DNA from: Rubinisphaera italica
GTDB taxonomy: Bacteria; Planctomycetota; Planctomycetia; Planctomycetales; Planctomycetaceae
NCBI RefSeq assembly: GCF_007859715.1
Contig: NZ_SJPG01000001.1
Location: 4,826,001-4,890,000, forward strand
DNA length: 64,000 nucleotides
Reading direction: 5' to 3'
Positions 46,309 to 56,420 of this stretch are shown here, one piece after another. The notes under the pieces are model-generated. The model was not told the DNA's origin. It saw only the letters and a program-made list of their open reading frames with translations, and searched no databases. How positions within the stretch are numbered: position 1 is the first letter of the stretch; each line of letters opens with the position of its first letter. The position numbers were made by a program, and so were the translations under genes.

Positions 46309-48189
46309 ATGGCAGCTACGAATCTCACTTCCAATCCTGAGCAAAAATCAGCGAATCCCCCCACAAATTTGAATTGGGCAGCAAATTTGAAATGGGAAAA
46401 GTCAATTCGTTCGCAGATCGAAAAGCTGACGAAAAAACAGAAAGCTGACGAACTGGCAGGATTGCTCGCCTTTGGCGGATGTCGCGGAAAAGGCTCTGCC
46501 ATTAAAGCTCAGAGGATTTCATTTCTCCAGAGTCTACAAAATATTCTGACGATTCCTGGAAATGAACAGCATCCGTGCTTACCGATTCTGGATTTCCTGC
46601 TGTCAAAACCGACCGGCAAAACAAAGTCGAATACGTTGCCGCAAACTCTGTCGGAATTGATTGATGCTTTGCTGGTACTCCCGGTCACCTCCTGGCTGGA
46701 CTTAAAGATTGCAGATATCGTCGTTGAAGCAGGACTGTATCTGTGTTGCAGTCGAGAACTCTCTACAGAACAGTGCCTGGCGTTCTATCAGCGATTAGTG
46801 GCTTATCAATCCCTCATCGAACAGACCGACGGAATGACAGAAAGCGATCGACTTTCACCTCTGGAGTCCCTGTTACTCAAAGCGGAGTCTCGATTAATAT
46901 TAGGAATCGCCCTGCAGCATCAGGCGGGATCCCGCACGTTAAGACGCGATGGCCAGTCCGGCTATGCCGAAGAACTTGATGCTTATACCGATAACGATGG
47001 GACGCCCCACGCAAACCTCCTGACAGAACTCCCACTCTGGATGGCTTCATTTCAGCGTGGGAATCTTGCGAGTCAGTGGATTGAAAAAAGCTGGCTGAGC
47101 AGAAAGTCTCAGGACCGCTGGGAAGATCTGCTGCAACGAACCGCCAGCCTGACCTCAAGCCAGGGACAACTGGCCCTGGCCAACGGGACGGCTCAATTCT
47201 GGCCGACAACTCTGGCCGATTCCCTCCAAAACCTGAATGATAAAAAACGCCCCAACTGGATGCGTCAAACATTACAGTCGATCGGTTCTACAGCGACAAC
47301 ATCTGCAAAGTCAAAACGCTCTAAGCCAGATGAAGATTTGACCGCCGCGACTCAATCCGACTGGGCAAAACTGGCCTCTCTCCGCTGTAACTGGTATCCG
47401 GGAGCAGATCATCTCACCATTGCCTATGGCTCGAACAGTCCACAAATCGAGTTTTCGATACTCGGATTGCCTCTCCTGAACGGCAGCTGGAATACCGAAC
47501 TCAAAATTGAGGGGCAAATTTGCGAGTTGCAGTCGGAATGGAATTCTCTCTGCTGGTACAATGACGAAGCGGGTGACTTTATCGAACTGCGTAACGAAAC
47601 AGATCACGCAATTATCGATCGGCAAATTTTTCTGTCACGAAACGATCAGGTCGCCCTGCTCTGTGATTCTGTCACGACAAAAACAGATGCGACTGTTCAG
47701 ATTTCCTGGCAGTTACCGCTCGCAAAAGCCTGGAAGGGGAAGCCGGATACTCATACTCGCAGCTGGAAACTTCGCCAGCAGAAACGGGATGTCAGACTGA
47801 TGCCCCTCGCCATTCCGGAAGATGTCGTTCATCGCGCCGATGGCAAACTCGAATGCACCGATGAGGCGATCACTCTTGAGCAAACCGGACGGCAGAATGT
47901 CTGCATGCCACTCTGGCTCGACTGGTCTCCGACTCGCCGGGGAAAAGCCTGCGACTGGTCGCAATTGACCATCACCGAAGCCCGCGAAGTCCTTCCCTCC
48001 CCAGTCGCCTTTGCGGCTCGCTGCCGAGTTGCAAACAGCCAATGGCTCTTTCTACGAAACCTCGAATTCAACGGCACACCCCGAGCCGTCATGGGTTTGA
48101 ATACCGATGCCGAAACCGTGATAGCCGAGGTCAATTCCCTGGCGCAAGCAGAAAAGCTGGTCGAAGTACAGTACGAAGAGGAAGAGTAA
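46309..48189 (+). CDS. Large unrecognised protein
   Basis: 626 aa from ATG 46309; the reading from 46282 adds nine residues. No signal peptide. The first 350 residues look helical; the last 250 are rich in beta-prone, Trp-containing stretches (CELQSEWNSLCWYNDEAGDF, IIDRQIFLSRNDQVALLCDS). A helical then beta-sandwich layout recalls polysaccharide-lyase (heparinase II/III-like) proteins, but no catalytic motif could be fixed, so this is only a suggestion. It follows the PIN-TRAM gene by 88 nt in the same direction and might be co-transcribed. Ends with an acidic EEEE tail. Confidence 0.75.
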   Translation: MAATNLTSNPEQKSANPPTNLNWAANLKWEKSIRSQIEKLTKKQKADELAGLLAFGGCRGKGSAIKAQRISFLQSLQNILTIPGNEQHPCLPILDFLLSKPTGKTKSNTLPQTLSELIDALLVLPVTSWLDLKIADIVVEAGLYLCCSRELSTEQCLAFYQRLVAYQSLIEQTDGMTESDRLSPLESLLLKAESRLILGIALQHQAGSRTLRRDGQSGYAEELDAYTDNDGTPHANLLTELPLWMASFQRGNLASQWIEKSWLSRKSQDRWEDLLQRTASLTSSQGQLALANGTAQFWPTTLADSLQNLNDKKRPNWMRQTLQSIGSTATTSAKSKRSKPDEDLTAATQSDWAKLASLRCNWYPGADHLTIAYGSNSPQIEFSILGLPLLNGSWNTELKIEGQICELQSEWNSLCWYNDEAGDFIELRNETDHAIIDRQIFLSRNDQVALLCDSVTTKTDATVQISWQLPLAKAWKGKPDTHTRSWKLRQQKRDVRLMPLAIPEDVVHRADGKLECTDEAITLEQTGRQNVCMPLWLDWSPTRRGKACDWSQLTITEAREVLPSPVAFAARCRVANSQWLFLRNLEFNGTPRAVMGLNTDAETVIAEVNSLAQAEKLVEVQYEEEE

Positions 48190-48221
48190 CTTCTCTTCCT
48201 GCGACTGATTCCTATCGACAG

Positions 48222-48650
48222 TTACTCCTTTTCCGCCTTCGGCTTGCGCTTGCGGAACATCGACTGGAACAGTGGATAGAGTGCAATACGTCCACCACCA
48301 GTGAAGATTAATGTGGTGAATACCACCAGATAAATCGCCGCTTTTTCTTTGACTGCCCAGGCATCCGCACCGTGAATGACAAACAGAGCGATGAACATCG
48401 TAAACGCCAGCGGGATCGCGGCTACCGGTGTGAACAGCCCCAGAATAACCAGTCCGGAACAGAAGACCTCAGCCCCGACGGCTCCTGAGAGGCTCATAAA
48501 GCTGCCAATTCCCAGCGGATCGGGAAAGGTTTTTGCCTTCTCCGCAAAGGTCAGAAGTTTCGGAATGCCGTGAGTCAGCATCATGCCTCCTGCTCCGACA
48601 CGCAGGATTAACAGTCCGAATGAAGTGAATAGGTCCTGTTTAGCAGCCAT
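48222..48650 (-). CDS. DoxX family membrane protein
   Basis: A 142-aa protein with four transmembrane helices. Opening LLILRVGAGGMMLTHGIPKL, the middle AEVFCSGLVILGLFTPVAAIP and VKEKAAIYLVVFTTLIFTGG are typical of DoxX/DoxD-like proteins. Many family members are linked to redox homeostasis, but the activity here is unknown. Convergent with the large unrecognised gene, 32 nt apart. Confidence 0.88.
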   Translation of the reverse strand: MAAKQDLFTSFGLLILRVGAGGMMLTHGIPKLLTFAEKAKTFPDPLGIGSFMSLSGAVGAEVFCSGLVILGLFTPVAAIPLAFTMFIALFVIHGADAWAVKEKAAIYLVVFTTLIFTGGGRIALYPLFQSMFRKRKPKAEKE

Positions 48651-48695
48651 GATGATTTCTCTTTGGGATTGAGGATTAAGTGGAACAGTGACTCA

Positions 48696-48718
48696 CTCGC
48701 TTGCGCTTCGTGCTTGTA
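48696..48718. repeat. Solo arm of the ACAAGCACGAAGCGCAAGC repeat family
   Basis: Identical over 23 nt to the reverse complement of the arm at 52041-52063. It lies between doxX and the M16 peptidase gene. Confidence 0.75.
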
Positions 48719-48743
48719 AAGTTCTACCTATCGTACAGTTTAT

Positions 48744-49982
48744 TTATGAATTCAGGGTAAGGGATTCACGTGGGCCGATGGCAACTGTTGTCGTGTGTCC
48801 GAGTGGGTACGCTTTCAGAAGATTATTGATGTCATCGAGTGTTAATGACTGCAGTGTGTTCAGGTCATCTTCTACCGAACGATATTCTTTGCGATAGACC
48901 CAGTTACTGCCCAGTGAGGAAAGCCGTCCCATCGGACGTTCGCTGCGTAATACAATACGGGAAGCAACTTTGTTTTTGGCCTGCTCGAGTTCTTCGCTTG
49001 TCACTCCATTTTTGTTGACATCCTCAAAAATCCGAGCCATGACCGCCATATTTTTCTCGACGTCATCAGGATGGCAGGTCAGAAAAGTCATGTAAGTTCC
49101 TGAGCCATCGTATTCGTTGTAACTCAATTCTGCGGCTTCGGCATGCCCCGGTTCAATCAATTCCCAATAGAGCCGGCTATTTGCATCATCGCCAACAATC
49201 ACGGAAAGGATATCGGCCGCAAATCGCAAATCACTTTGCGACGTCGGAGCAGGAGTCATTTGTGCGACATGCTCCTGATTTGAACTCTCCTTCGTTATCA
49301 CCGCCAATCCGCCCGCAGGAACGGCTTCCTGAGTCGGGCGATCCGTCATGCCCGATGGCCAGTGGGCACAATGCTTTTCTGCCAGTTCGACCACAGTCGA
49401 CCAGTCGACATTCCCGGCTAGCGCCAGCGTGATATTTCCAGAAAGATAATTGGACTTGTGATAGGCCCGCATCTGATCAGCCGTCAACGCAGTGATGCTC
49501 TCGACCGTTCCCAGAATACTGCGGGAAAGCGGATGACCGGCAAAGTGCGTCTGCATCAATTTTTCGTAGGCGGAGAAAGCGGGCATGTCGTCATACATGC
49601 CAATTTCTTCAAGAATGACGTTCTTCTCCATGTTGAAGTCGTCGGTTCGCAATGACGGATAGAGAATTGAAGAAACCAGCTCAAATGTTTGAGACAGATA
49701 TTCGGGCAGAACTGCGGCATAAAACAGAGTGACTTCTTCACTGGTTGAGGCATTGTACTTGGCCCCGACTTCATCGAAGATGCGATTCACATCCATCGGC
49801 GTGTAGTTTTCAGTCCCCTTGAACACCATATGTTCGAGAAAGTGACTCACACCGCTGACTTCATCGGTTTCATCCCGCGAGCCAACACGGACAAAATAGC
49901 CAAAGGCGACACTTTGCACATTCGGATTGATCTCGCCGACAATCGACAATCCATTCGGCAGGGTCATCTGTTCAAATTTCAA
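48744..49982 (-). CDS. M16 family zinc metallopeptidase
   Basis: Processing-peptidase-like enzyme of 412 aa. The inverted zinc motif HFLEH (H47, E50, H51) is present within [19 protein letters not shown], and the downstream acidic ligand region is [18 protein letters not shown]. The C-terminal half has the Arg-containing non-catalytic domain ([20 protein letters not shown]). One-gene form similar to the PqqL/YmxG group. No signal peptide, so it is probably cytoplasmic. Confidence 0.93.
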   Translation of the reverse strand: MKFEQMTLPNGLSIVGEINPNVQSVAFGYFVRVGSRDETDEVSGVSHFLEHMVFKGTENYTPMDVNRIFDEVGAKYNASTSEEVTLFYAAVLPEYLSQTFELVSSILYPSLRTDDFNMEKNVILEEIGMYDDMPAFSAYEKLMQTHFAGHPLSRSILGTVESITALTADQMRAYHKSNYLSGNITLALAGNVDWSTVVELAEKHCAHWPSGMTDRPTQEAVPAGGLAVITKESSNQEHVAQMTPAPTSQSDLRFAADILSVIVGDDANSRLYWELIEPGHAEAAELSYNEYDGSGTYMTFLTCHPDDVEKNMAVMARIFEDVNKNGVTSEELEQAKNKVASRIVLRSERPMGRLSSLGSNWVYRKEYRSVEDDLNTLQSLTLDDINNLLKAYPLGHTTTVAIGPRESLTLNS

Positions 49983-50015
49983 CGGTCAGGCCTTGTTAGG
50001 GTCTAGTGTCATGGG

Positions 50016-50080
50016 ATAAGGGTCCAGGGCAAACTATCAAACCCTGGTCTCTAGACTCAGGACCCTGGACCTTTCCCTTA
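50016..50080. repeat. Imperfect inverted repeat GGGTCCAGGG / CCCTGGACC
   Basis: GGGTCCAGGG (50020-50029) pairs with CCCTGGACC (50063-50071); an inner CCCTGG/CTAGACTCAGG part adds to the symmetry. It lies between the M16 gene and the porin terminator. Confidence 0.6.
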
Positions 50081-50100
50081 CTGTAACATGATCGCAGCGC

Positions 50101-50143
50101 AAAAAAAATCGCCGCCGACTTCGGAAGTCCGAGGTCGGCGGCG
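50101..50143 (-). terminator. Intrinsic terminator of the porin gene
   Basis: A 16-bp GC-rich stem, CGCCGCCGACTTCGGA on the plus strand paired with TCCGAGGTCGGCGGCG, a 2-nt loop, and eight T on the minus strand; 45 nt after the stop. Confidence 0.95.
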
Positions 50144-50187
50144 GGCATCTTAAATTCTTCGTTCAGCTTTGGCTGAAGCTATCTGGA

Positions 50188-51486
50188 CTAGAAGGTCAGG
50201 ATAGCGTCAACTCCGAAGATGAAGCTGTCGAATGTGTTGCTTCCAGAAGCTGCGTTGATCGCAGCTGCTGCAGCTGGTTCGCCGAAGTAGTAACGAACTT
50301 CAGGACGAATGACGATGTTGTCTGTTGGTCTGATATTAGTACCCATTGTGAGTGAGTATGTATCTTCGCCAGCAGTACGCCACCATTCAAATCGTGAACC
50401 AACACCGATTTTGTCGGACATGTTGTAGATCAGGTACTGATTCAAGCCGTAAGCTTCAGTTGCAGTTCCTGCGATACCGTATGGATCGTAAGCAGTTGCG
50501 TCGACGTAGTCAGACTGAGCAACATAGTTCCACTCGCCTTCGCAACCGAAGGTTTTGTCCAGAACCAAGCTGTGAGTGTAGCCAGTACCGTTTGCACCCA
50601 GGTCACCGAAAGTGGTGATGTAGGTCAAAGAAGTGCTGTCATTCAGAGCGATGCTAGATCCACCCAGGAAGCTGCTTCCGCCAGCATTCTGATCGAAACC
50701 AGTATCCCAGCCGAGTGTCCAACCGTAGTAGTTTGTCACATTGTCGCTGGCAGCGTGTGTTGCCAGAACACCAGTGTGAGTAAACGCTTCAGAGTTGTAC
50801 ATCGTGAAAGCATGGCTGTAGAAGAAGTTATCGGGAGCAGTCACAACTTCGTATCCCAGAAGGGTGTAGAAGTGACCAGCGATAATCGACCAGTCGCCAT
50901 TAGCAACTTCGAGGTATGCCTGTGGCAAAGCCCAACCGTAACCATTCGGATTGTTTTGGCCATTGTTGAAGTCCCAACGGCTGCTAGCATTACCGAAGGC
51001 CTGAGTGTCGTTAGCGTCGGTACCATACATGATATCGAAGCGTCCACCCCAGTCCCAACCGCAAGAACCGTCTGCTGTTTTCTCAACATACAGCCAGTTC
51101 TGGTGTGAATTGAAGCGATCCTGATCATTGTTGAACAACGAGTTGTTCTTCGTATGGTAGCCGAGCTGAGTCCAGCCACCGAAAGTCCATGGACTCTCTT
51201 CTTCACAGCAGCCTGTGCAACCATCGTCGATGCAGCAGCTGTCGTCGATGCAATCATCGATGCAGCAATCATCAACGCAGCTGTCGCCGCAGCTCCACAA
51301 ACCACACATAGATTTCAATCGTCCGCAAAGACGATCGCCAGCTGAGTCGAAGACACAGTCTGGTTCACAGCAAGAATCATAACAGCAGTCGCCTGCTTGT
51401 GCTGAGCTGGTTGTGCCAAAAGACATTCCAGCTGCGATGAGGAAGGCGCTTAGAACCTTCCAGCTCTTGGGGGTCATTAACATCAT
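50188..51486 (-). CDS. Outer-membrane beta-barrel porin (BBP2-like) with Cys-rich N-terminal domain
   Basis: 432 aa from ATG 51486, which has AGGAG 4-7 nt upstream (51483 is the adjacent ATG). A signal peptide (VLSAFLIAAGMSFGTTSSAQ, cleavage after about residue 31) is followed by a very unusual domain: 17 cysteines in residues 34-94, many in CC pairs separated by Asp (for example VDDCCIDDCIDDSCCIDDGC). The rest is beta-barrel-like, with alternating aromatic strands (GWTQLGYHTKNNSLFNND, GWDWGGRFDIMYGTDANDTQ) ending in IFGVDAILTF with a terminal Phe, as in outer-membrane proteins. The barrel resembles the putative beta-barrel porin 2 family. The strong terminator suggests high expression. Confidence 0.85.
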   Translation of the reverse strand: MMLMTPKSWKVLSAFLIAAGMSFGTTSSAQAGDCCYDSCCEPDCVFDSAGDRLCGRLKSMCGLWSCGDSCVDDCCIDDCIDDSCCIDDGCTGCCEEESPWTFGGWTQLGYHTKNNSLFNNDQDRFNSHQNWLYVEKTADGSCGWDWGGRFDIMYGTDANDTQAFGNASSRWDFNNGQNNPNGYGWALPQAYLEVANGDWSIIAGHFYTLLGYEVVTAPDNFFYSHAFTMYNSEAFTHTGVLATHAASDNVTNYYGWTLGWDTGFDQNAGGSSFLGGSSIALNDSTSLTYITTFGDLGANGTGYTHSLVLDKTFGCEGEWNYVAQSDYVDATAYDPYGIAGTATEAYGLNQYLIYNMSDKIGVGSRFEWWRTAGEDTYSLTMGTNIRPTDNIVIRPEVRYYFGEPAAAAAINAASGSNTFDSFIFGVDAILTF

Positions 51487-52165
51487 GTCTCTCCTTGTTC
51501 TCCCTTGGGAATGTTTGTGGCAGACGAGGGCAGGTATACACTCCTGCAACACAGATCCCCGCCTGCGAGGATCTGATCTCATGCAGGAGGATCTGCCACA
51601 AAACGACTGAACCAGGAATAATTCCTGTGACGAGCGCGAATGGGGCAACTCTTTCAGTTAGATTTATCGGCCACGCCCCTGAAAAAGGATGATGTCAATT
51701 GATCGTTAACCCCCTCAAAATGGTTTCCACAGAATTATCTCTGCAATATCGTACTAATCGTTACATCTTAACAATGAGAAATGGCCTAACGTACACTCCC
51801 CGGGCCAGTTATGCGGGATTTTCAGCCCCTGAAATCGGAATGACTCGAAAGAGAGGCAACTCATGACTGAACGGAAATACTAGAAACAGAACCTTGTCAA
51901 GAAAAATTCAAACTCTTTTTCAAGTCAATCCCCCCTCGAAAAGTATTGAGACGACTGGCAGAATTCTTAGCTCTGCATGCATTTGAGCGATTCTGCACGA
52001 GAATTTTCAGCGACAACCAGCACAACACGGTCATTAACAATACAAGCACGAAGCGCAAGCGAGTCAGTCAGGCCCGATAAACAGTCTCACTTGCGCTTCG
52101 TGCTTGTATTCTTATTAATAACTGCATCTCATCAATGGAAACCCGATCACCATGGGGAAAAGGGT
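51487..52165. other. 679-nt intergenic region upstream of the porin gene
   Basis: Should hold the porin promoter, but no convincing -35/-10 pair was identified (a TTGACA on the minus strand near 51693 has no -10 at proper spacing). Contains the 52041-52108 inverted repeat. The reading 51977-52429 (+) crosses that repeat and the nudix gene and is rejected. Confidence 0.5.
52041..52108. repeat. Inverted-repeat element, ACAAGCACGAAGCGCAAGC family
   Basis: Two 23-nt arms (52041-52063 and 52086-52108) match in inverted orientation at 22 of 23 positions, around a 22-nt centre. A solo arm occurs at 48696. Confidence 0.85.
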
Positions 52166-52720
52166 TCATGTGGTACGCCCGGAAACCTCGTCCACATCTT
52201 CATCCGGCACACCAAAGGGAGCAAAATGATCCCACTCTCGGGACTGATAATAATGTTGGAGCGCCCAGTGATTCGACAGAAACGCCAAGTTATCCCAGGG
52301 AATGTCTTCCCAGGCGAACAACCGCACATCATGGCTTTCCGGGCCTGCTGCGAATTCGGGTTTGTCCATGACCGCTCGATAAATCAAATGCACCTGGCCA
52401 GCGCGGGGAATCGAATAGACACCCAGTAACGCATTGATCTCCACCTGCACGCATGCTTCTTCCCAGGCTTCCCGCTTCGCCCCTGCTTCCGCGGTTTCTT
52501 TTAACTCCATAAAACCCGCAGGAATCGTCCAATAACCTTGTCGAGGCTCGATCGCCCGATTGCAAAGCAGAATTTTGCCCTCATAAATCGGAACCAGTCC
52601 GACAATGATTTTCGGATTCTCATAATGCACCCATTCGCACTGATTACAGACTAGCCGGGTGCGATCATCCCCAGCGGGAATCTTCTTTTCAAAATGCTTG
52701 GGAGGATGATAGGAAACCAT
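52166..52720 (-). CDS. Nudix hydrolase
   Basis: Hydrolyses a nucleoside diphosphate linked to another group; substrate unknown. 184 aa from ATG 52720 (TTG 52732 is the longer option). The full Nudix box is [20 protein letters not shown], matching G-x5-E-x7-RE-x2-EE. An N-terminal [14 protein letters not shown] is like the zinc-ribbon-type segment found before the Nudix domain in NudC-like proteins, though only one Cys pair is seen. It is separated from the DUF3467 gene by 190 nt. Confidence 0.92.
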   Translation of the reverse strand: MVSYHPPKHFEKKIPAGDDRTRLVCNQCEWVHYENPKIIVGLVPIYEGKILLCNRAIEPRQGYWTIPAGFMELKETAEAGAKREAWEEACVQVEINALLGVYSIPRAGQVHLIYRAVMDKPEFAAGPESHDVRLFAWEDIPWDNLAFLSNHWALQHYYQSREWDHFAPFGVPDEDVDEVSGRTT

Positions 52721-52908
52721 GTCAGTTCGCAATAGGTTGGGGAGCAGGGAGACTCTCTATTATTAACGCTACTCCTGGAGAATGGAAATCAGAAAAGGAA
52801 TACGTTTTCATTAAAGTTCCCACCCCTCGGCTTTCCGCTTTCAGCCCTCCGCTTTCAAGTATCTGGAGGCTCACTTTGTTCGACCCCAGCCACCCTGTTT
52901 CATATTCC

Positions 52909-53610
52909 TTAATCCTCTTTATTGGGCGGTGGCGTTTGCCGTTTTCGAAATTGATCAAACGAATGCGAAAGCGAATTCAACAGCGGCTTGACTTGTGGAA
53001 TTGCCATGAAGACGCGGGCATTGACGGTGGACCGCGGAAAAATATTGGCCACAAAATCGAAACAGAACTCTGTCGGCGAATGACGAATCAATACGGCATT
53101 CGCATAAGTCCCTCCGAATAGATGATCGTCCAGTTTCAAATCGTCATAAATCTCTTCGATGGGGGGAGCCTTCCGATTGCTCGCTCCCCCTTCCGTCGCA
53201 TTCGAGTGCACCGCTCCCTCAGGGCCAATCGAGCCGACAAATCCGCCAGGAGCCGCTTGTTCAGGAGAACCCGTGGGAGTACTCGGAAGATTTTTAGTTA
53301 TGGGAATTTCCGGCAGTGCACCGAACTGCGTTTCGTAATTCTGCAGGCTTTCCCGCAAAGTATTCGCAAACTGGCCAACGACCGGAACGGGCAAAATCAA
53401 TCGAGCCATCACGCGATCAGGCTTGCCCATCCGCAGGATGAAGTCGATGACAAATTCATAATTGCCACTCAGGATGATTGCCGCATTCGAAAACACACCC
53501 AAAGCCGCATCTTCGCTCACACGAGCCGTCACGGCCTGATGACGAAACTCGGCATGCATCGGCTGAGACGATTCGTTATCATTTTCATTCTCGGGATGAG
53601 AGTCGGTCAT
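52909..53610 (-). CDS. Tandem DUF3467-like protein
   Basis: 233 aa from ATG 53610. Two similar domains: one near the N terminus (ALGVFSNAAIILSGNYEFVI, DRVMARLILPVPVVGQFAN) and one in the C-terminal half (FGGTYANAVLIRHSPTEFCF, STVNARVFMAIPQVKPLLNS), joined by a Pro/Gly/Ser-rich linker. Both match the pattern of DUF3467: a Y/F-x-NA strand, then a (V/N)xARxxxxxPxVxxF helix. Function unknown. It is divergent from the HerA-like ATPase gene, 160 nt away, and might share its promoter region. Confidence 0.75.
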   Translation of the reverse strand: MTDSHPENENDNESSQPMHAEFRHQAVTARVSEDAALGVFSNAAIILSGNYEFVIDFILRMGKPDRVMARLILPVPVVGQFANTLRESLQNYETQFGALPEIPITKNLPSTPTGSPEQAAPGGFVGSIGPEGAVHSNATEGGASNRKAPPIEEIYDDLKLDDHLFGGTYANAVLIRHSPTEFCFDFVANIFPRSTVNARVFMAIPQVKPLLNSLSHSFDQFRKRQTPPPNKED

Positions 53611-53726
53611 ATCTCTACTTTTCTGGTTGATGATCATTCAATCTCTTCAGCATAACCGATTGCCGAGTCACTCTCGACATTGTCACCAATTTTCCGATTT
53701 CATTTTCTGAAATTCAGTCAATTTCG

Positions 53727-53741
53727 TCAGGCAATGCCTGA
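53727..53741. repeat. Solo TCAGGCAnTGCCTGA palindrome
   Basis: TCAGGCAATGCCTGA, a 15-nt palindrome between the DUF3467 and HerA-like genes. Related pair at 62298 and 62341. Confidence 0.65.
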
Positions 53742-53771
53742 TCGACAGATTAACTTCAAAGAGCAGACATC

Positions 53772-56237
53772 ATGACCTTACCGAATTATGAAAAGCTGGG
53801 TGTCTTTTATCTGGGTCGGGAATTTGATCTCGCTGCCGACAAGCTGACCGATGATATCGTGCTCTACGACAGTAAAGATCTAACGACCCATGCCGTCTGT
53901 GTCGGGATGACCGGAAGTGGAAAAACCGGGCTCTGTCTCTCGTTACTCGAAGAGGCTGCGATTGATAACATTCCCGTCATCGCGATCGACCCCAAAGGTG
54001 ACCTCGGAAACCTGTTGCTCACATTCCCAGGTATGACGGGAGAAGAATTTGAACCGTGGGTCGATGCAGGCGAAGCTCGCCGTAAAGGCCAAACAACCGC
54101 CGAGTTTGCCAAAGCGACTGCCAAAAAATGGAAAGAGGGACTGGCCGAGTGGGATCAGCAGCCCGAACGCGTCGCCATGTTTCGGGACTCGTGCGATCTG
54201 GCGATCTACACTCCGGGAAGCGATGCCGGCTTGCCGATTTCAGTCGTCCAATCTTTCGCCGCCCCCAATGAAAAAATCCTCAACGATGGTGATGCGTTCC
54301 GCGATCGAGTGATGTCAGCCGTATCGAGCCTGCTCGCATTGTTACAAATCGATGCCGACCCCATCAGCTCCCGCGAACATATTCTTCTCTCGAACATTCT
54401 GACCGTCGCCTGGCAGCAGGGCCGGAACATGACGATTCCGGAAATTATTCGCGAGATTCAGCAGCCGCCTTTCCAGAAAGTCGGCTTCATGGATCTCGAC
54501 ACCTTCTTTCCGGAAAAAGACCGCTTCGGCTTTGCCGTCAAAGTCAACAACCTGCTCGCTTCCCCCGGCTTTGCCAGCTGGATGCAGGGAGAACCACTCA
54601 ACATCGAACGGATGCTGGTCACGAAATCGGGCAAGCCACGAATTTCGATCATGTCGATTGCCCATCTGTCCGATTCCGAACGAATGTTTTTCGTTACGAT
54701 TCTGCTCAATGAGTTACTCTCGTGGATGCGAAGTCAGCCGGGCACAACATCGTTGCGAGCGATTCTCTACATGGACGAAGTCTTCGGCTACTTCCCGCCG
54801 ACCGCCAATCCTCCCAGCAAATTGCCGATGCTGACGATGCTCAAACAGGCCCGCGCTTACGGTGTCGGTATCGTGCTCGCCACTCAAAACCCGGTCGATC
54901 TCGATTATAAAGGTCTCTCCAACACAGGCACCTGGTTCCTGGGACGACTGCAAACCGAGCGAGACAAAGCCCGTGTCCTCGATGGCCTCGAAAGCGTTGC
55001 CGGTTCTACGGGAACATCATTTGACCGGGGCGAAATGGGGCAAATCCTTTCCGGCCTCGGCAGTCGGAAATTCCTGCTGCATAATGTGCACGAAGATCAT
55101 CCCGTCGTGTTTCAAACTCGCTGGGCACTTTCCTATTTACGCGGCCCACTCACCCGCCAGCAAATCTCGGAACTGATGAGCGAGCGCAAAGCCGCCTTGC
55201 CCTCACCATCAAAGAAGTCTCCCGCATCAACTCATCCAGCAATCTCGACTTCAGTCGAGTCGATGTCTGTCAGTCTCGCTCCCAGCATTTCCGATTCCAT
55301 CACACAAAGATATCTGGCTGTCGCCAAACCTTTGCCCCCTCATGCCAAACTGATTTATCAGCCCGGTTTGCTCGGCATGGCCAAAGTCCATTACGTCGAT
55401 TCCAAAGCCGATGTCGATCTCTGGAAAGAAGCCGCCCTGATCGTACCTGAATATTTCGAGAATACGATCGATGTCTGGGACGAGTGCGACATTCACTGGT
55501 CGCCCGATCTCGAATTTGATTCCTCAGCCGATAGTGTCGCACTCTATCCGGAAATCTCTCAGGATTTGACGAAGTACAACAACTTCCGTTCCTGGCGAAA
55601 ACAATTGCGGGATTACATTTATCGTGATGTCACTCTCCCACTGTGGACTTCGGAAGATAAGAAAGTCTATTCGACTCCCAAGGAGTCCGAGTCTGGCTTC
55701 CGGTTACGGGTCGCACAGGAGTTGCGGGATCTCAACGATCTGGAGATCGAAAAACTGAAAGCGAAATACAAATCCAAATTCCAGACGGCCAGGGATCGCG
55801 TCATTCGAGCCGAAGAACGCGTTAAGAAAGAGGAAGCCCAATATAAAGAACAATCGTATCTCTCGTTTGTTTCGATCGGCCAATCGATTCTGGGAGCCTT
55901 GCTGGGCCGGAAGATTGCTTCGCGTACAAACGTCTCCAAAGGAGCAACCGCCATGCGAAGTGCAGGTCGTGTCGTTAAAGAGAAAGGCGAGATCGAAACC
56001 GCCAAACAAAAGATGGAACAGGAACAGGAAAAACTACACCAACTCGAAGAAGAGTTCGATGCCGAGGTCGATCAACTGGAAAAGCGAATCAACCCCGAGC
56101 AACTCAAGCTGAAAAGCTACCCTGTTCGCCCACGAAAGTCAGATATCAATGTCGCCGATGTGGCCCTCTTGTGGATGCCTTATGCAAGAAATGAAACGGG
56201 CTCGCTCGAACCTTTGTTTTCATTTGCAACGTCATGA
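53772..56237 (+). CDS. HerA/VirB4-like P-loop ATPase with C-terminal coiled coil
   Basis: 821 aa. The N-terminal part has Walker A in [20 protein letters not shown] (about residues 43-55) and [18 protein letters not shown], and Walker B in [15 protein letters not shown] (about 330-340), followed by [20 protein letters not shown] and [18 protein letters not shown], typical of the HerA-FtsK family of DNA or protein-pumping ATPases. From about 640 there is a long charged coiled coil ([20 protein letters not shown]) and a glycine-containing hydrophobic patch ([17 protein letters not shown]) that may be a membrane-associated hairpin. Divergent from a DUF3467 gene and convergent with the AAA gene. 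Confidence 0.88.
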   Translation: MTLPNYEKLGVFYLGREFDLAADKLTDDIVLYDSKDLTTHAVCVGMTGSGKTGLCLSLLEEAAIDNIPVIAIDPKGDLGNLLLTFPGMTGEEFEPWVDAGEARRKGQTTAEFAKATAKKWKEGLAEWDQQPERVAMFRDSCDLAIYTPGSDAGLPISVVQSFAAPNEKILNDGDAFRDRVMSAVSSLLALLQIDADPISSREHILLSNILTVAWQQGRNMTIPEIIREIQQPPFQKVGFMDLDTFFPEKDRFGFAVKVNNLLASPGFASWMQGEPLNIERMLVTKSGKPRISIMSIAHLSDSERMFFVTILLNELLSWMRSQPGTTSLRAILYMDEVFGYFPPTANPPSKLPMLTMLKQARAYGVGIVLATQNPVDLDYKGLSNTGTWFLGRLQTERDKARVLDGLESVAGSTGTSFDRGEMGQILSGLGSRKFLLHNVHEDHPVVFQTRWALSYLRGPLTRQQISELMSERKAALPSPSKKSPASTHPAISTSVESMSVSLAPSISDSITQRYLAVAKPLPPHAKLIYQPGLLGMAKVHYVDSKADVDLWKEAALIVPEYFENTIDVWDECDIHWSPDLEFDSSADSVALYPEISQDLTKYNNFRSWRKQLRDYIYRDVTLPLWTSEDKKVYSTPKESESGFRLRVAQELRDLNDLEIEKLKAKYKSKFQTARDRVIRAEERVKKEEAQYKEQSYLSFVSIGQSILGALLGRKIASRTNVSKGATAMRSAGRVVKEKGEIETAKQKMEQEQEKLHQLEEEFDAEVDQLEKRINPEQLKLKSYPVRPRKSDINVADVALLWMPYARNETGSLEPLFSFATS

Positions 56238-56274
56238 GCTCGACTTACAAAACTTAAGCACGTTAAAACTATTT

Positions 56275-56359
56275 GGGTGGCGGGGGCGCTCCGCTTTAGC
56301 GGAAGCCCCCGAAATTTCAACGATTCGGGGGCTTCTCTTCGAGAGCGCCCCCGCCACCC
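56275..56359. repeat. Structured palindromic element, GGGTGGCGGGGG family, copy 2 (intact)
   Basis: 85 bp with perfect 16-bp inverted ends, GGGTGGCGGGGGCGCT / AGCGCCCCCGCCACCC (56275-56290 / 56344-56359). Inside are a CCGCTTTAGCGG hairpin and a 12-bp stem GAAGCCCCCGAA / TTCGGGGGCTTC. The related copy lies at 28621. Confidence 0.9.
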
Positions 56360-56420
56360 TTCGCTGCTTTCATTCAATTCAAATATAGGTATGGCTGTGC
56401 CTGACCTACGGCTTTTGATG

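Noticed and set aside
51977..52429. 150-codon reading on the plus strand
   Set aside because: Crosses an inverted repeat and the nudix gene in antisense; composition follows the opposite-strand gene.
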